Notes: generated by a model from the sequence alone, not told the origin. Positions 24,716 to 34,865 are shown, numbered from the stretch's first letter. The stretch: DNA of 41,091 bases from Planctomycetota bacterium (GCA_019456195.1 VRUK01000022.1:18400-59490); one strand, 5' to 3'. A program made the numbers and translations.

Positions 24716-26329
24716 CTACTTCTTTTTGACCTCTATCCTGTCAATCTCGAACTGCCCCATCGAAGTCACCAGGCTGAAAAAGTCACCGGGGTCACCATTC
24801 CCCGATGCCAAAGCGATATGGCCCGCATCATACCCTCCCCTGCCGGTGCCCTTGAAGGCCGCATCCAATCCGATCCATTTCTCACCGACATACGCCTGTG
24901 TCCAGGCATGACCGCCGAATCCGTTCACCACTGTTCCCCATTGATCTACGTATGCCAGTCCCGATACGACTTGGGCCGGAATCCCGACAGCACGGCACAA
25001 TGCCGCGGCCAACACCGCATGTTCGGTACAATCCCCCTGCCTGCTTTCGGCAACCTCGACCGCTGAAGCATAGCCGACAGAAAGGTTCTTGTCATCGATA
25101 TAGTCCGCCACGAACGCTTCAATCTTACTGACCGCCTCGGCAGCATCCTTTGTACTGCCAACCGCCCGCCGCGCAAGGTCAATTATAACTTTTTGTTCGC
25201 TCTGCACAAACGGCGTCGGCTCAAGGGCCTTCAGTGCCGCTTCATTATCTCCTCTATAAGGAAACGTTACGCCCAAAGGGGCAACAACGGGCTTGACCGT
25301 CAGGATTAACTTACCGCCATCGAACTGCTGAACCTGCTGGTTGTCATTCGGTGGTATCGTCAGCTTTGCCTCGGGAAGCGGATCCAGGTGGTACACAACT
25401 GACTCGGTCGAGCCGAGATCATCCAGAGGCACAGGGCTGTCAATAAACATCTTGTCCACTAATTCAACTATGTCGTTTTTGCCTAATGCAAACTCCTTTG
25501 AACAAGCCACTATTTCCAACGTAAAACCCATAACCGGAGAAACACTCTTTTGCAAACTATAATCTTCATCGAGGTAGCTCCTGGTGGTTATTTCACCCAT
25601 TCCCGGTATACCCTGACGAATCGTTACTTCCGTCAACGTTACGACTCTACCTAACAAATCCACTTGCTCTTTAGTCCCAACGCTGATTTTAGCATCAAGG
25701 GCACGCGTCATAGTTGGATCAAACACCCGGCAGGAATACTCGGTTCCTTCCTGAAGTCCTTTCTCCTCTCCCAGCAAACGCAATCCCTCGGCCATTAGCG
25801 CACCACTCGGCCACTCGACAATACTTTTCTGCTCAGCTCCCGCAGAACGGTTAATTAATGCCAGTTTGCCGTCGGGTTGTATGGTACCGGAGACCTCTAC
25901 CTTCATCAGACCCATATCCTGAATGCACTCAAAGCCCAGCGGCTTGCCGTCGGGAGTTTCGACTATTTTGGTGTTCACAGTTACACTCAGAGAAATACCC
26001 GCTCGATTCAACGTCAAGCTTAGCTCGTCAGAAGTGGTAACTTTATCACCGTCAACAACACGGCTCTGGATAGCATAGCCGACCTTTTTACCCTCCATGA
26101 AAACGGCAAAGTATTCGGTCTCTTCCTCATGGGCTTCGGCAACATCAATGGCCGGCACAGTTTCCTTCGGCAACGGCTTTTCTGCTACTGTCTTATCCGG
26201 CTCCGCCTGAGTCGCTACTTCTGTCTGCTCTCCGGACTGCGGCGACGAAGGCGTTGATTTCTTACGACAACCAACAACGTTTATAACAACCAATAAAAAA
26301 CAAATCCCAAGAAGACACTTATCCTTCAT
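24716..26329 (-). CDS. Lipoprotein with transglutaminase-like domain
   Basis: 537 aa from ATG 26329, chosen because a signal peptide with lipobox VVGC (Cys about 20) follows it directly and a GAAGGG site precedes it. The first part (20-70) is a Ser/Pro/Glu-rich linker. Residues about 80-290 are beta-rich and contain AVFMEGKKVGYAIQSR. The C-terminal transglutaminase-like domain (about 370-537) shows the Cys-His-Asp triad: GDCTEH with Cys434, GGHAWTQAY with His474, and WIGLDAAF with Asp489. The domain type cleaves or forms isopeptide bonds in envelope proteins, but some members are inactive. The C-terminus is convergent with recJ. Function in the envelope is inferred. Confidence 0.85.
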   Translation of the reverse strand: MKDKCLLGICFLLVVINVVGCRKKSTPSSPQSGEQTEVATQAEPDKTVAEKPLPKETVPAIDVAEAHEEETEYFAVFMEGKKVGYAIQSRVVDGDKVTTSDELSLTLNRAGISLSVTVNTKIVETPDGKPLGFECIQDMGLMKVEVSGTIQPDGKLALINRSAGAEQKSIVEWPSGALMAEGLRLLGEEKGLQEGTEYSCRVFDPTMTRALDAKISVGTKEQVDLLGRVVTLTEVTIRQGIPGMGEITTRSYLDEDYSLQKSVSPVMGFTLEIVACSKEFALGKNDIVELVDKMFIDSPVPLDDLGSTESVVYHLDPLPEAKLTIPPNDNQQVQQFDGGKLILTVKPVVAPLGVTFPYRGDNEAALKALEPTPFVQSEQKVIIDLARRAVGSTKDAAEAVSKIEAFVADYIDDKNLSVGYASAVEVAESRQGDCTEHAVLAAALCRAVGIPAQVVSGLAYVDQWGTVVNGFGGHAWTQAYVGEKWIGLDAAFKGTGRGGYDAGHIALASGNGDPGDFFSLVTSMGQFEIDRIEVKKK

Positions 26330-26577
26330 AATCAATTTTCCCTTCTCAAATATCTGCGGATATCCCAACCGGACTTTTCTCCGTTAAATACCGGCGATTC
26401 TAATATGCAAAAGCTCAAGGCCAAATTATAACTCGTAAAGACAATTTCTCACTAAAATAATTCACCCCGAGTTGCAAATTATCCTCTGCAAGCAGCAGAT
26501 ATAACCACAAACCATTTTTTATTCCACCAGCAGGCATACTAAGGTTGAATTGCCTGTGCTTTCGATTAAAATAAAAA

Positions 26578-26737
26578 ACTCAAACTGACCGATTCAGTCT
26601 GTCATCCCTGCGAAAGCAGGGATCCAGTAACGCAGCGGTAGATTGGATTCCCGCTTTCGCGGGAATGACAAATTGTGCTATCTTATTGCTAAAACAAGAG
26701 ATATGATAGTATTCAACTTAAAACGGTCAGTTTGAGT
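26578..26737. mobile_element. MITE-like element with 14-bp terminal inverted repeats
   Basis: ACTCAAACTGACCG at 26578-26591 recurs as its exact reverse complement CGGTCAGTTTGAGT at 26724-26737. The 160-bp interval codes for nothing and contains a 71-bp palindromic repeat. A-runs flank both ends and could be a target duplication, but they are too simple to prove it. The right end overlaps a possible TTG start of murE. Confidence 0.55.
26600..26670. repeat. REP-like palindromic repeat (two hairpin units)
   Basis: The two arms, 26600-26626 and 26644-26670, are inverted copies of a 27-mer with four mismatches. Each arm is itself a hairpin (ATCCCTGC-GAAA-GCAGGGAT on the left; ATTCCCGC-TTTC-GCGGGAAT on the right). 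This GTCATTCCCGCGAAAGCGGG type is known to occur in many unrelated bacterial genomes. Confidence 0.75.
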
Positions 26738-26758
26738 AAAAAAAAACTGCACAAAGAT

Positions 26759-28207
26759 ATGAATTTTAACGAACTGCTAAACCTGGTCTCTTCAGACAAC
26801 TCTCGAAATATTTGTGTAGATTCCCGCACAGTCGGAAACGGTGATATCTTCGTGGCCGTCAAAGGCACCGCCAGCGACGGACACGATTTCATTGACCAGG
26901 CCCTTGCCAACGGCGCCGAATATATCGTTTGTCAGTCCGCCCCTGATAGATGCGATCAAAATGATGCCGACGTAATAGTTGTTGACGATTCCATAGAAGC
27001 AGCAGCCCTACTCGCACAAACTCTCAGAGGCAATCCCGCTTGCCGACTAACAAATCTCGCAGTCACCGGCACAAATGGAAAAACCACCGTCGCCTATATG
27101 GTACGATCCTGCATCCAACAAGCAGGCCAAAAGTGCGGCCTTCTTGGCACCGTTATTTACGATACCTGCTCAGGAAACTCCAGCGAGGCTATTCTGACAA
27201 CACCTGATTGTATGACAATCGCCGCCGGGCAGGAGCAAATGCTGAAAAACGGCGCAAAGTATATGGTCATCGAAGCAAGCAGCCACGCCCTTTCGCAAAA
27301 CCGTCTGGCAGGTATTAACTTCAAAGCCGCCGCTTTCACAAACCTGGCCGGAGACCATCTGGACTATCATAAAACCGAAGAAGATTACCTGGCGGCAAAG
27401 ACCATACTTTTCTCCGCTCTTTCACACGATGCCGCGGCGGTATTGAACAAACAATCCCAGCATGCCGAATCTATTGCCAAACAAACCAAAGCCAAAATCT
27501 TATGGTACGCTATTGACACCCCGGCGGACATCATCGCCCATATCGAATCGATGGACACCGATGGAACGGTTTTCAATATGGAATACGCCGGCCAATCTGC
27601 TATTGTTACAACACCCCTGCTTGGTCTGTATAATGTAAGCAACTGCCTGGCGGCAGCAGGCTTATGCCTCGCCGCCGGATTCGATTTGGAAACGATAGCA
27701 GCTGGCCTGTCAGCTTTGAAGACAATACCGGGCCGATTGGAAAAAATCGACTTCGACTGTGATTTTTCCGTGCTGGTCGATTACGCACACACCGACGATG
27801 CCTTGAAAAACGTCCTCTCTACACTAAAGCCGCTCTGCAAAGGCAAGTTAATAGTCGTTTTCGGATGCGGCGGAGACAGAGACAAAACAAAACGCCCGCG
27901 TATGGCTAAAGTGGCCGAACAATTAGCTGATTTTATAATAGTTACCAGCGACAACCCACGAACTGAAAATCCTGACCAAATCATAAAAGACATTATCACC
28001 GGCTTTGAAAATCCGGATTCGCAAATAATTTTAATTGAGCCGGACAGAAAAAAAGCCATCGCCTCAGCCATCAGGACCGCCGTTAAAAATGATATCGTCC
28101 TAATAGCAGGCAAAGGCCACGAAACCTACCAGATAATCGGAAAGCAAAAGTTCGACTTCAGCGATAAACAAATCGCTATGGAGTACCTGACCACAAACCA
28201 AATATAG
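26759..28207 (+). CDS. murE: UDP-N-acetylmuramoyl-tripeptide synthetase (meso-DAP-adding MurE)
   Basis: 482 aa from ATG 26759; a TTG at 26732 would add nine residues and lies inside the inverted repeat. Neither start has a good ribosome-binding site. The Mur ligase pattern is complete: VDSRTVGNGDIFVAVKG at the N-terminus, the ATP-binding GTNGKTT near 105-111, the central HALSQNRL and the C-terminal DNPR near 398-401. The DNPR motif marks the meso-diaminopimelate-adding type. It adds the third residue to UDP-MurNAc-L-Ala-D-Glu in the cytoplasm. MurF and MraY follow on the same strand. Confidence 0.94.
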   Translation: MNFNELLNLVSSDNSRNICVDSRTVGNGDIFVAVKGTASDGHDFIDQALANGAEYIVCQSAPDRCDQNDADVIVVDDSIEAAALLAQTLRGNPACRLTNLAVTGTNGKTTVAYMVRSCIQQAGQKCGLLGTVIYDTCSGNSSEAILTTPDCMTIAAGQEQMLKNGAKYMVIEASSHALSQNRLAGINFKAAAFTNLAGDHLDYHKTEEDYLAAKTILFSALSHDAAAVLNKQSQHAESIAKQTKAKILWYAIDTPADIIAHIESMDTDGTVFNMEYAGQSAIVTTPLLGLYNVSNCLAAAGLCLAAGFDLETIAAGLSALKTIPGRLEKIDFDCDFSVLVDYAHTDDALKNVLSTLKPLCKGKLIVVFGCGGDRDKTKRPRMAKVAEQLADFIIVTSDNPRTENPDQIIKDIITGFENPDSQIILIEPDRKKAIASAIRTAVKNDIVLIAGKGHETYQIIGKQKFDFSDKQIAMEYLTTNQI

Positions 28208-28224
28208 TAATGTGATGAGGTAAG

Positions 28225-28365
28225 ATGAATGGATTGAGTTGCCGACGGCATTGTCTCGACGTTTGTAATATCACCGATTATTTCAAAATCCTTGACCATC
28301 TGCAAAATTCTAACATAATTACTAATATTACACCAGCAATCGCTTTTCTCGATGAATATACATAA
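28225..28365 (+). CDS. Candidate small protein, 46 aa, between murE and murF
   Basis: ATG 28225 follows GAGG by 4 bases and the frame runs 46 codons to TAA 28363-28365. The N-terminus holds a Cys/His cluster (C6, H9, C10, C14). It starts 17 bp after the murE stop and ends 21 bp before the murF start. MurF itself has no evident ribosome-binding site, so translation of this ORF could deliver ribosomes to it. No family recognised. Confidence 0.4.
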   Translation: MNGLSCRRHCLDVCNITDYFKILDHLQNSNIITNITPAIAFLDEYT

Positions 28366-28386
28366 TTAGATTATCGAAAAACTAAA

Positions 28387-29784
28387 ATGAAAGAATTTCC
28401 GATATCAGCCCTGGCTCAGATAGTAAAAGCCAACCCGGTCGCAAACACCGGCATTTTCACAGGCGTAAGTATAGACTCACGAACTACCAAAGCCGGTGAT
28501 TGTTTCTTTGCGATTGCCGGCGAAAATTTCGATGGCCACGATTACATAGCCGACGCCTTCACAAAAGGCGCCGTTTGTGCCGTGGTAAGCAAAGACATCG
28601 AAGATAAAAAATCTGCCGACAAACCAATACTCAAAGTTCCAGATACCATAAAAGCCCTCGGCGACCTTGCAAGTCAATACCGCCGGCAAACCGGCTTCAA
28701 AGTAGTTGCTATAACCGGCTCAGCAGGCAAAACAACAACAAGACAAATAACTTACCAGGCCTTAAGCCAGCGTTTCAGAGTTCACCAGTCGCCGAAGAGT
28801 TTTAATAACAACATCGGTCTTCCCCTGACCTTGCTCACAGCAGAGCCCGACTGCCGGATTGTCATCGCCGAACTCGGCAGTAATCATCCCGGTGAAATAG
28901 CCTATCTTACTCGTATCGCCGCCCCGGACATCGCGGTGGTTACTAACGTTCACCCGGCCCACCTGGAAGGATTCGGCAGCCTACAAACAATTACTCAAGA
29001 GAAGCTGTCCATCTCAGAAGGACTAACACCAGACGGCGTTTTTATAATCAACGCAGACTTCGACGAATTGGTCGGTACCTGCCGGGCCAAAGGGACCAAA
29101 TTCGTAACATTCGGCAAATCAGACGCCGCCGACTATCAGGGACAAAATATCAGATACGAAGCCTCCGCCAGCCGGCTCACTATCAATGGTACGCACATAC
29201 ACTTACCGTTGCCAGGCCCGGGCAACCTCGAAAACACACTTGCCGCCTGGGCTGTTTGCAGCCAATTTGATATGAGTATCGATGATTTCGCACAGGCCGT
29301 CAGTAACCTCTCACCCGTTTCCATGCGCACCGAACTTTTGCAAATCGGAACGCTTATGATATTGAGCGATTGCTACAATGCAAATCCAGCCTCAATGAAA
29401 AATGCCCTGAATATATTAGCCGGCCTCGACCCAACCCGAAAACGCAGATCGGTCTTCATCTGCGGTGATATGGCCGAACTCGGAACACAAACCGAACGCC
29501 TGCACACAGAGTTGGGCACTTCCATCGCACAGGCCAAAGTGGAGCTGCTGATAGCTGTCGGAAAGTTTGCTAAAATCACCGCCGGCGCCGCTAAAACAGC
29601 CGACGAACGCAATTTGGATTCCCGCCGGGCAGGGCTAATGCAAATAAAATGTTTCAAAGATACCCTTTCTGTCTGTAATAATCTGCATGAATTCATAAAA
29701 GATTACGATATACTATTAGTGAAGGGTTCGCGTACGGCCCGGCTGGAAACAGTCGTCGAGAAACTAAAAGAGATTTTCTCGTGA
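28387..29784 (+). CDS. murF: UDP-N-acetylmuramoyl-tripeptide--D-alanyl-D-alanine ligase
   Basis: 465 aa. The Mur ligase P-loop is ITGSAGKTTT at about residues 108-116. VSIDSRTTKAGDCFFAI marks the N-terminal domain, ELGSNHPGEI the central domain, and LSDCYNANPASMKNAL the MurF-specific C-terminal signature. It adds D-Ala-D-Ala to the cytoplasmic UDP-MurNAc-tripeptide, the last cytoplasmic step before MraY. It has a good family fit over its full length. The start lacks a clear ribosome-binding site and follows a 46-codon ORF by 21 bp. Confidence 0.95.
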   Translation: MKEFPISALAQIVKANPVANTGIFTGVSIDSRTTKAGDCFFAIAGENFDGHDYIADAFTKGAVCAVVSKDIEDKKSADKPILKVPDTIKALGDLASQYRRQTGFKVVAITGSAGKTTTRQITYQALSQRFRVHQSPKSFNNNIGLPLTLLTAEPDCRIVIAELGSNHPGEIAYLTRIAAPDIAVVTNVHPAHLEGFGSLQTITQEKLSISEGLTPDGVFIINADFDELVGTCRAKGTKFVTFGKSDAADYQGQNIRYEASASRLTINGTHIHLPLPGPGNLENTLAAWAVCSQFDMSIDDFAQAVSNLSPVSMRTELLQIGTLMILSDCYNANPASMKNALNILAGLDPTRKRRSVFICGDMAELGTQTERLHTELGTSIAQAKVELLIAVGKFAKITAGAAKTADERNLDSRRAGLMQIKCFKDTLSVCNNLHEFIKDYDILLVKGSRTARLETVVEKLKEIFS

Positions 29785-29818
29785 CAGGACTCACAGGTCA
29801 CGGGACACGGATGACGAA

Positions 29819-30958
29819 ATGATTTACCACTTGTTATGGTATATGCGAGACGTTTTTACACATCGGTTCGGCTTCTATGCCTATCAGAACGTGATGTTTC
29901 GCTCGGTATCAGCCATACTGACCAGCCTGCTTATCGCCCTTCTGATCGGCCCTAAAATCATCCGCTGGCTCATGCGAAAAAAAATCGGCGACCGGCCTGA
30001 ATTTCACCACGCCACACTCAACGAGCTGACCAAAGAAAAAGCTAACACCCCAACTATGGGCGGCCTTATAATCATCCTCTCGACTGTTACAACCACCTTA
30101 TTATGGGCAAAGCTGAATAATCCCTTTGTTCAAAAGGCAATTGTCCTTGTTATATGGTTCGGCGCTCTCGGCGGAGTTGATGACTGGCTAAAGCTCACCC
30201 TCGATGTCCGTCATCGAAGCAGAAACGGATTAAGGCCATGGGAAAAGCTCATCTTTCAAATCGGCGGAGCAGTACTGATAGCTTCCTTTTTATACGCCGA
30301 CTTTGTTAATATAGACGACGCCAAATTATTCTGGCTGCCGTTCTACAAGCATGGCCTGCCCCTTGCCAACTGGATGTTCATACTGGTAGCGATTTTTTAT
30401 CTCTCGGCCACCAGCAATGCCGTCAACCTCACCGATGGTATGGACGGACTGGCCGCCGGATGTGTCGGGATGGTTGCTCTGGTGCTTGCAATTCTCTGCT
30501 ATGTCTCTTCTGAAACCATGTCGAGAACCACTCCTGTTACCTGGGCAAGTTATCTTCTGCTGCCTGCCATACCACAGGCCGGTGAGCTGACCATCTTTTA
30601 TTCTGCAATCTTAGGGGCCGTCCTCGGCTTCCTGTGGTTCAACTGCCATCCTGCCCAAACCTTCATGGGGGACGTAGGCTCACTTCCATTAGGAGCCGCA
30701 ATGGGATACGGTGCGTTGGTAACAAGAAACGAGATTCTGCTTCTGATTATCGGAGGCATATTCGTCATCGAATTGCTCAGCGTAGTCCTTCAGGTCGGCT
30801 ATTTTAAATACACCGGAGGCAAGCGGCTCTTCAAATGCGCACCTATACACCATCACTTCCATCTTGTCGGATGGAGTGAGCCCCAGGTGGTTGTGCGATT
30901 CTGGCTTTTGGCCGCCGCCTTTGCAGCCCTTGCCCTGGCAACCCTGAAAATCCGCTGA
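29819..30958 (+). CDS. mraY: Phospho-N-acetylmuramoyl-pentapeptide-transferase
   Basis: 379 aa with about 10 membrane segments. Conserved parts are the NTPTMGG loop after the first helices, GGVDDWLKL (catalytic Asp pair), NLTDGMDGLAAG and the C-terminal APIHHHFHLVGWSE. The enzyme moves phospho-MurNAc-pentapeptide from UDP to undecaprenyl phosphate, giving lipid I, in the cytoplasmic membrane. It lies 34 bp downstream of murF. In many bacteria murD, ftsW and murG follow, but here the run ends and a non-coding region with a hairpin follows. Confidence 0.96.
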   Translation: MIYHLLWYMRDVFTHRFGFYAYQNVMFRSVSAILTSLLIALLIGPKIIRWLMRKKIGDRPEFHHATLNELTKEKANTPTMGGLIIILSTVTTTLLWAKLNNPFVQKAIVLVIWFGALGGVDDWLKLTLDVRHRSRNGLRPWEKLIFQIGGAVLIASFLYADFVNIDDAKLFWLPFYKHGLPLANWMFILVAIFYLSATSNAVNLTDGMDGLAAGCVGMVALVLAILCYVSSETMSRTTPVTWASYLLLPAIPQAGELTIFYSAILGAVLGFLWFNCHPAQTFMGDVGSLPLGAAMGYGALVTRNEILLLIIGGIFVIELLSVVLQVGYFKYTGGKRLFKCAPIHHHFHLVGWSEPQVVVRFWLLAAAFAALALATLKIR

Positions 30959-31273
30959 CATCACCGACAAACTCCAAAACATTGAATGGAAAAAACCGGC
31001 GAGCTAATCCGGGGCCGATAATTACCCCTCGCTTTGCCTGACAAAAACCAGACCGCTGGCACAAACCTGAGATGCCCGATAATCTCGCCAAATAAAGTTC
31101 TTTATCAAATAACTAATCCGAAGCAAAACCTGACCGAGAAAATCACAACCTAAAATCTTAAGTTCCCCTAAACTTAAGCCGATTTTATTTATGAGATATC
31201 CCAGCCTTTTTCACTTTATAAAAAGAAGCTGTGGGGGGATTGCGAAAAATTCGTAAAGATATAGGAGTTAGCA
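30959..31273. other. 315-bp gap after mraY
   Basis: No convincing gene. It contains an 11-codon ORF without ribosome-binding site, the AT-rich hairpin at 31151-31187, and a second imperfect stem near 31203-31238 (CAGC-TTTTT paired with AAAAAG-GCTG) just upstream of the CBS gene. murD/ftsW, often expected here, are absent. Confidence 0.4.
31151..31187 (+). terminator. AT-rich hairpin after the mur genes
   Basis: TAAAATCTTAAGTT (31151-31164) pairs with AACTTAA plus GATTTTA (31171-31187) around a 3-nt bulge and a 6-nt loop, followed by TTTAT. The position suits the end of the murE-murF-mraY transcript. GC content is low, so termination strength is uncertain. Confidence 0.4.
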
Positions 31274-31678
31274 ATGATCAGAGCAAAAGACATTATGAAA
31301 ACAGATGTAATTAGCGTTAAAAAAGACGACCCGATATTTGAGGCTGTACAACTTCTGGTGGAAAACAACATATCAGGCCTGCCCGTTGTCGATGATGATA
31401 TGATTCTAACGGGAATCCTTTCAGAAAAAGATGTAGTCGATTTGTTCTACGAACGCGAAGAGGCTGAGGGCAAAACAGTTGGTGACTATATGACACATCC
31501 TGCGGTCTCCTTTGACGAAAACAATGCACTGCTTAACGTATGCAACTTTTTGGTAAAGAATATCTTTAGAAGAGTTCCGATAACATCAGACGGTAAACTG
31601 GTTGGCATAATCAGCATTCAGGATATTCTCAACTCAGTATTGCAGTTAAGACAGGAACAAACTATCGCCTCTAATTAA
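31274..31678 (+). CDS. CBS-domain pair protein
   Basis: 134 aa from ATG 31274, with AGGAG eight bases upstream. Two CBS domains, about 7-60 and 68-125, show the usual V-x-x-D/N-P-I-F-E-A...GLPVVDD-G-GIxS pattern (GLPVVDDDMILTGILSEKD; RRVPITSDGKLVGIISIQD). Stand-alone CBS pairs bind adenosine nucleotides and regulate partner proteins. No fused effector domain is present, so the partner is unknown. It may end at a weak hairpin (31682-31697, AAGCG/CGCTT). Confidence 0.88.
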   Translation: MIRAKDIMKTDVISVKKDDPIFEAVQLLVENNISGLPVVDDDMILTGILSEKDVVDLFYEREEAEGKTVGDYMTHPAVSFDENNALLNVCNFLVKNIFRRVPITSDGKLVGIISIQDILNSVLQLRQEQTIASN

Positions 31679-31717
31679 GAAGCGAAAATATTCCCGCTTT
31701 TATCTTACGAGAGCAAC

Positions 31718-32017
31718 TCATATATCGCGTTCATTGGATCCTTCACTATGGATTTGGACGTTCCTCCTGTAATCCGTTGTGCCGTCGTCGGAATCCATTT
31801 TGTCTAATTTTCTCTGTGCCCAAAAGATTTTAACAGCCGTAGTTCCACAGCCAACGCCTGCTATAAAAAAGACCAACGCTGCAAGTGTGGCAAAAAACTT
31901 CGGCAAAAGATAAATCATAAACCCAAAACCGATCAGCACCATTCCGACAATGAACATCCCCGCTGCAACTGTTCTGGACGCTTGTGAGATTTCATTTGTA
32001 TAAAAACGAAAACTCAT
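31718..32017 (-). CDS. Small membrane protein of unknown function
   Basis: 99 aa. Two adjacent hydrophobic segments (about 18-38 and 43-62, GMFIVGMVLIGFGFMIYLL and the following stretch) are followed by a charged cytoplasmic-type tail with many Asp, Arg and Lys. No signal peptide and no recognisable family. It lies downstream of groEL on the same strand, separated by the hairpin at 32048-32118, so expression is probably independent or weakly read through. Hypothetical inner-membrane protein. Confidence 0.65.
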   Translation of the reverse strand: MSFRFYTNEISQASRTVAAGMFIVGMVLIGFGFMIYLLPKFFATLAALVFFIAGVGCGTTAVKIFWAQRKLDKMDSDDGTTDYRRNVQIHSEGSNERDI

Positions 32018-32047
32018 ATTCGTATCCCGTTAAGTACCAAAAGTTTG

Positions 32048-32118
32048 GAGTGCCTAAAGTGCCTAAAGTTACGGATTATTTTTTCCACTTTAGGCACTTT
32101 AGTTCACTTTAGGCACTC
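32048..32118 (-). terminator. Repeat-built stem-loop after groEL
   Basis: GAGTGCCTAAAGTG (32048-32061) pairs perfectly with CACTTTAGGCACTC (32105-32118), and CCTAAAGT (32062-32069) with ACTTTAGG (32087-32094). The arms are built from a GTGCCTAAA 9-mer, repeated twice on the left and twice with a gap on the right. It lies right after the groEL stop. A terminator or RNA-stability role is likely, although no clean U-run follows. Confidence 0.5.
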
Positions 32119-32124
32119 TTCTTG

Positions 32125-33774
<1,650 letters not shown>

Positions 33775-33813
33775 TTATTGTTTTCTCTGCGTGCTTTCCT
33801 TATCTGCTGACGC

Positions 33814-34104
33814 TTACTTTTCTATCACGGCCATAATATCCGACTCACTCATAATCAGATACTCTTTACCGTCTATCTTTACATCCGTACCGGCGTAGCT
33901 TGTGAAAAGCACATTATCACCCTTCTTAACCTGCAATTTTCTTACTGTCCCGTCGTCGAGCACTGTACCATCACCAACGCTTACGATTTTACCTCTTTGC
34001 GGCTTCTCTTTGGCGCTGTCCGGCAGGACTATCCCGCCCCTTGTCATGGCTTCCGCTTCGAGACGCTGAACAAGCACCTTATCTGCTAATGGTCTAATCT
34101 TCAT
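33814..34104 (-). CDS. groES: Co-chaperonin GroES
   Basis: 96 aa, the family length. [26 protein letters not shown] contains the mobile loop that binds GroEL, and [16 protein letters not shown] is the usual roof/core segment. AAAGGAG precedes ATG 34104. It caps the GroEL ring. The upstream 80 bp lacks the CIRCE inverted repeat that HrcA binds, so heat control must differ or use another site. The receiver-domain gene sits just upstream on the same strand and could share the transcript. Confidence 0.97.
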   Translation of the reverse strand: MKIRPLADKVLVQRLEAEAMTRGGIVLPDSAKEKPQRGKIVSVGDGTVLDDGTVRKLQVKKGDNVLFTSYAGTDVKIDGKEYLIMSESDIMAVIEK

Positions 34105-34185
34105 TTCGTAATTACTCCTTTCGAAAAAGTTCTTAATTCTCTTTTTTCTATTTTAGGTTTATTACACAATTTATTTTCGTTTCGC

Positions 34186-34599
34186 CTATTGTGCGAAAAC
34201 ATTACTGCTGTACTTTTTTATAAATAATCTGTTCAATTGTTCTTGAAGAACACCCATATCAACCGGCTTGTCAATCACACTGAAAACATCCAGCCGCAGT
34301 GCATTACCAAGAAGAGATTCACCTGTAGAACTGCTCAAAAGAATGCACGGAAGAAGCGGATAATCCATTCGGATAATTTTTATCGTCGCTAATCCGTTAG
34401 AACCTTCTGAGTCCATATCCACAATCGTCGTATGAATCCGCTTCCTCTCGATGATATTAACGAACTGACTTGCGTCCTCAGCAACTAACAGATTAACGCC
34501 CCTTGGCCGAAATATACTGCGCACCGCCTCCGGCCATGCCCAACTCGCCTCACTGGCAAGTAAGTTAATTTCTTCAAGTTGTGATAGATTCGAGACCAT
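34186..34599 (-). CDS. Stand-alone response-regulator receiver domain protein
   Basis: 137 aa from ATG 34599 (ATG 34605 is equally possible). Longer upstream reading to 34782 adds 61 residues with a Cys/Gly-rich, non-protein-like composition and is rejected. The fold is receiver-like: LLVAED at the acidic pocket, VDMD carrying the phosphoacceptor Asp (about 60-63), the SSS/T stretch after the fourth strand and DKPVD with the conserved Lys. No output domain follows. It could relay phosphate or bind a partner. It lies 81 bp upstream of groES on the same strand, an unusual neighbour for a chaperonin operon. Confidence 0.7.
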   Translation of the reverse strand: MVSNLSQLEEINLLASEASWAWPEAVRSIFRPRGVNLLVAEDASQFVNIIERKRIHTTIVDMDSEGSNGLATIKIIRMDYPLLPCILLSSSTGESLLGNALRLDVFSVIDKPVDMGVLQEQLNRLFIKKYSSNVFAQ

Positions 34600-34766
34600 A
34601 TACATATAGTAGATACGCAAATATCGTGCCAAATACCTTTTTATACGACCATGCCAACACAAACTCTTGCCATATAAACAGTTACAACATCCACCACACC
34701 CCATCCCTCGCCTGCCAAAAGCCCCAAAATCACCATTTCCTCTGCCAACCTGACAGGCTTCGATAT

Positions 34767-34781
34767 ACTCAAAACTAAACA
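34767..34781. repeat. Dispersed motif ACTCAAAACTAAACA, copy 2
   Basis: Identical over 15 bases to the copy at 37306-37320; the first 12 bases match 21091-21102. The two longer copies bracket the GH92 gene. Confidence 0.45.
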
Positions 34782-34836
34782 CTAAAAATGTTTTCTACAA
34801 AGCAAGCAATTTGAATAATGAAAATAACAGACAAGT

Positions 34837-34865
34837 TTGATACTATAAAACCACAGAAATATACA
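34837..34865 (+). promoter_or_regulatory. Promoter candidate of GH92, TTGATA-N17-TATACA
   Basis: TTGATA at 34837-34842 and TATACA at 34860-34865. The leader would be about 30 nt and includes AAGGGAG nine bases before ATG 34902. Confidence 0.4.

Noticed and set aside
34105..34198. Possible CIRCE/HrcA operator before groES; stem TTTCGC/GCGAAA at 34180-34198
   Set aside because: The TTAGCACTC-N9-GAGTGCTAA pattern is absent, and the small stem sits over the end of the receiver gene.
34600..34782. N-terminal extension of the receiver protein
   Set aside because: The extra 61 residues are Cys/Gly-rich, unlike any receiver N-terminus, and lack a ribosome-binding site.
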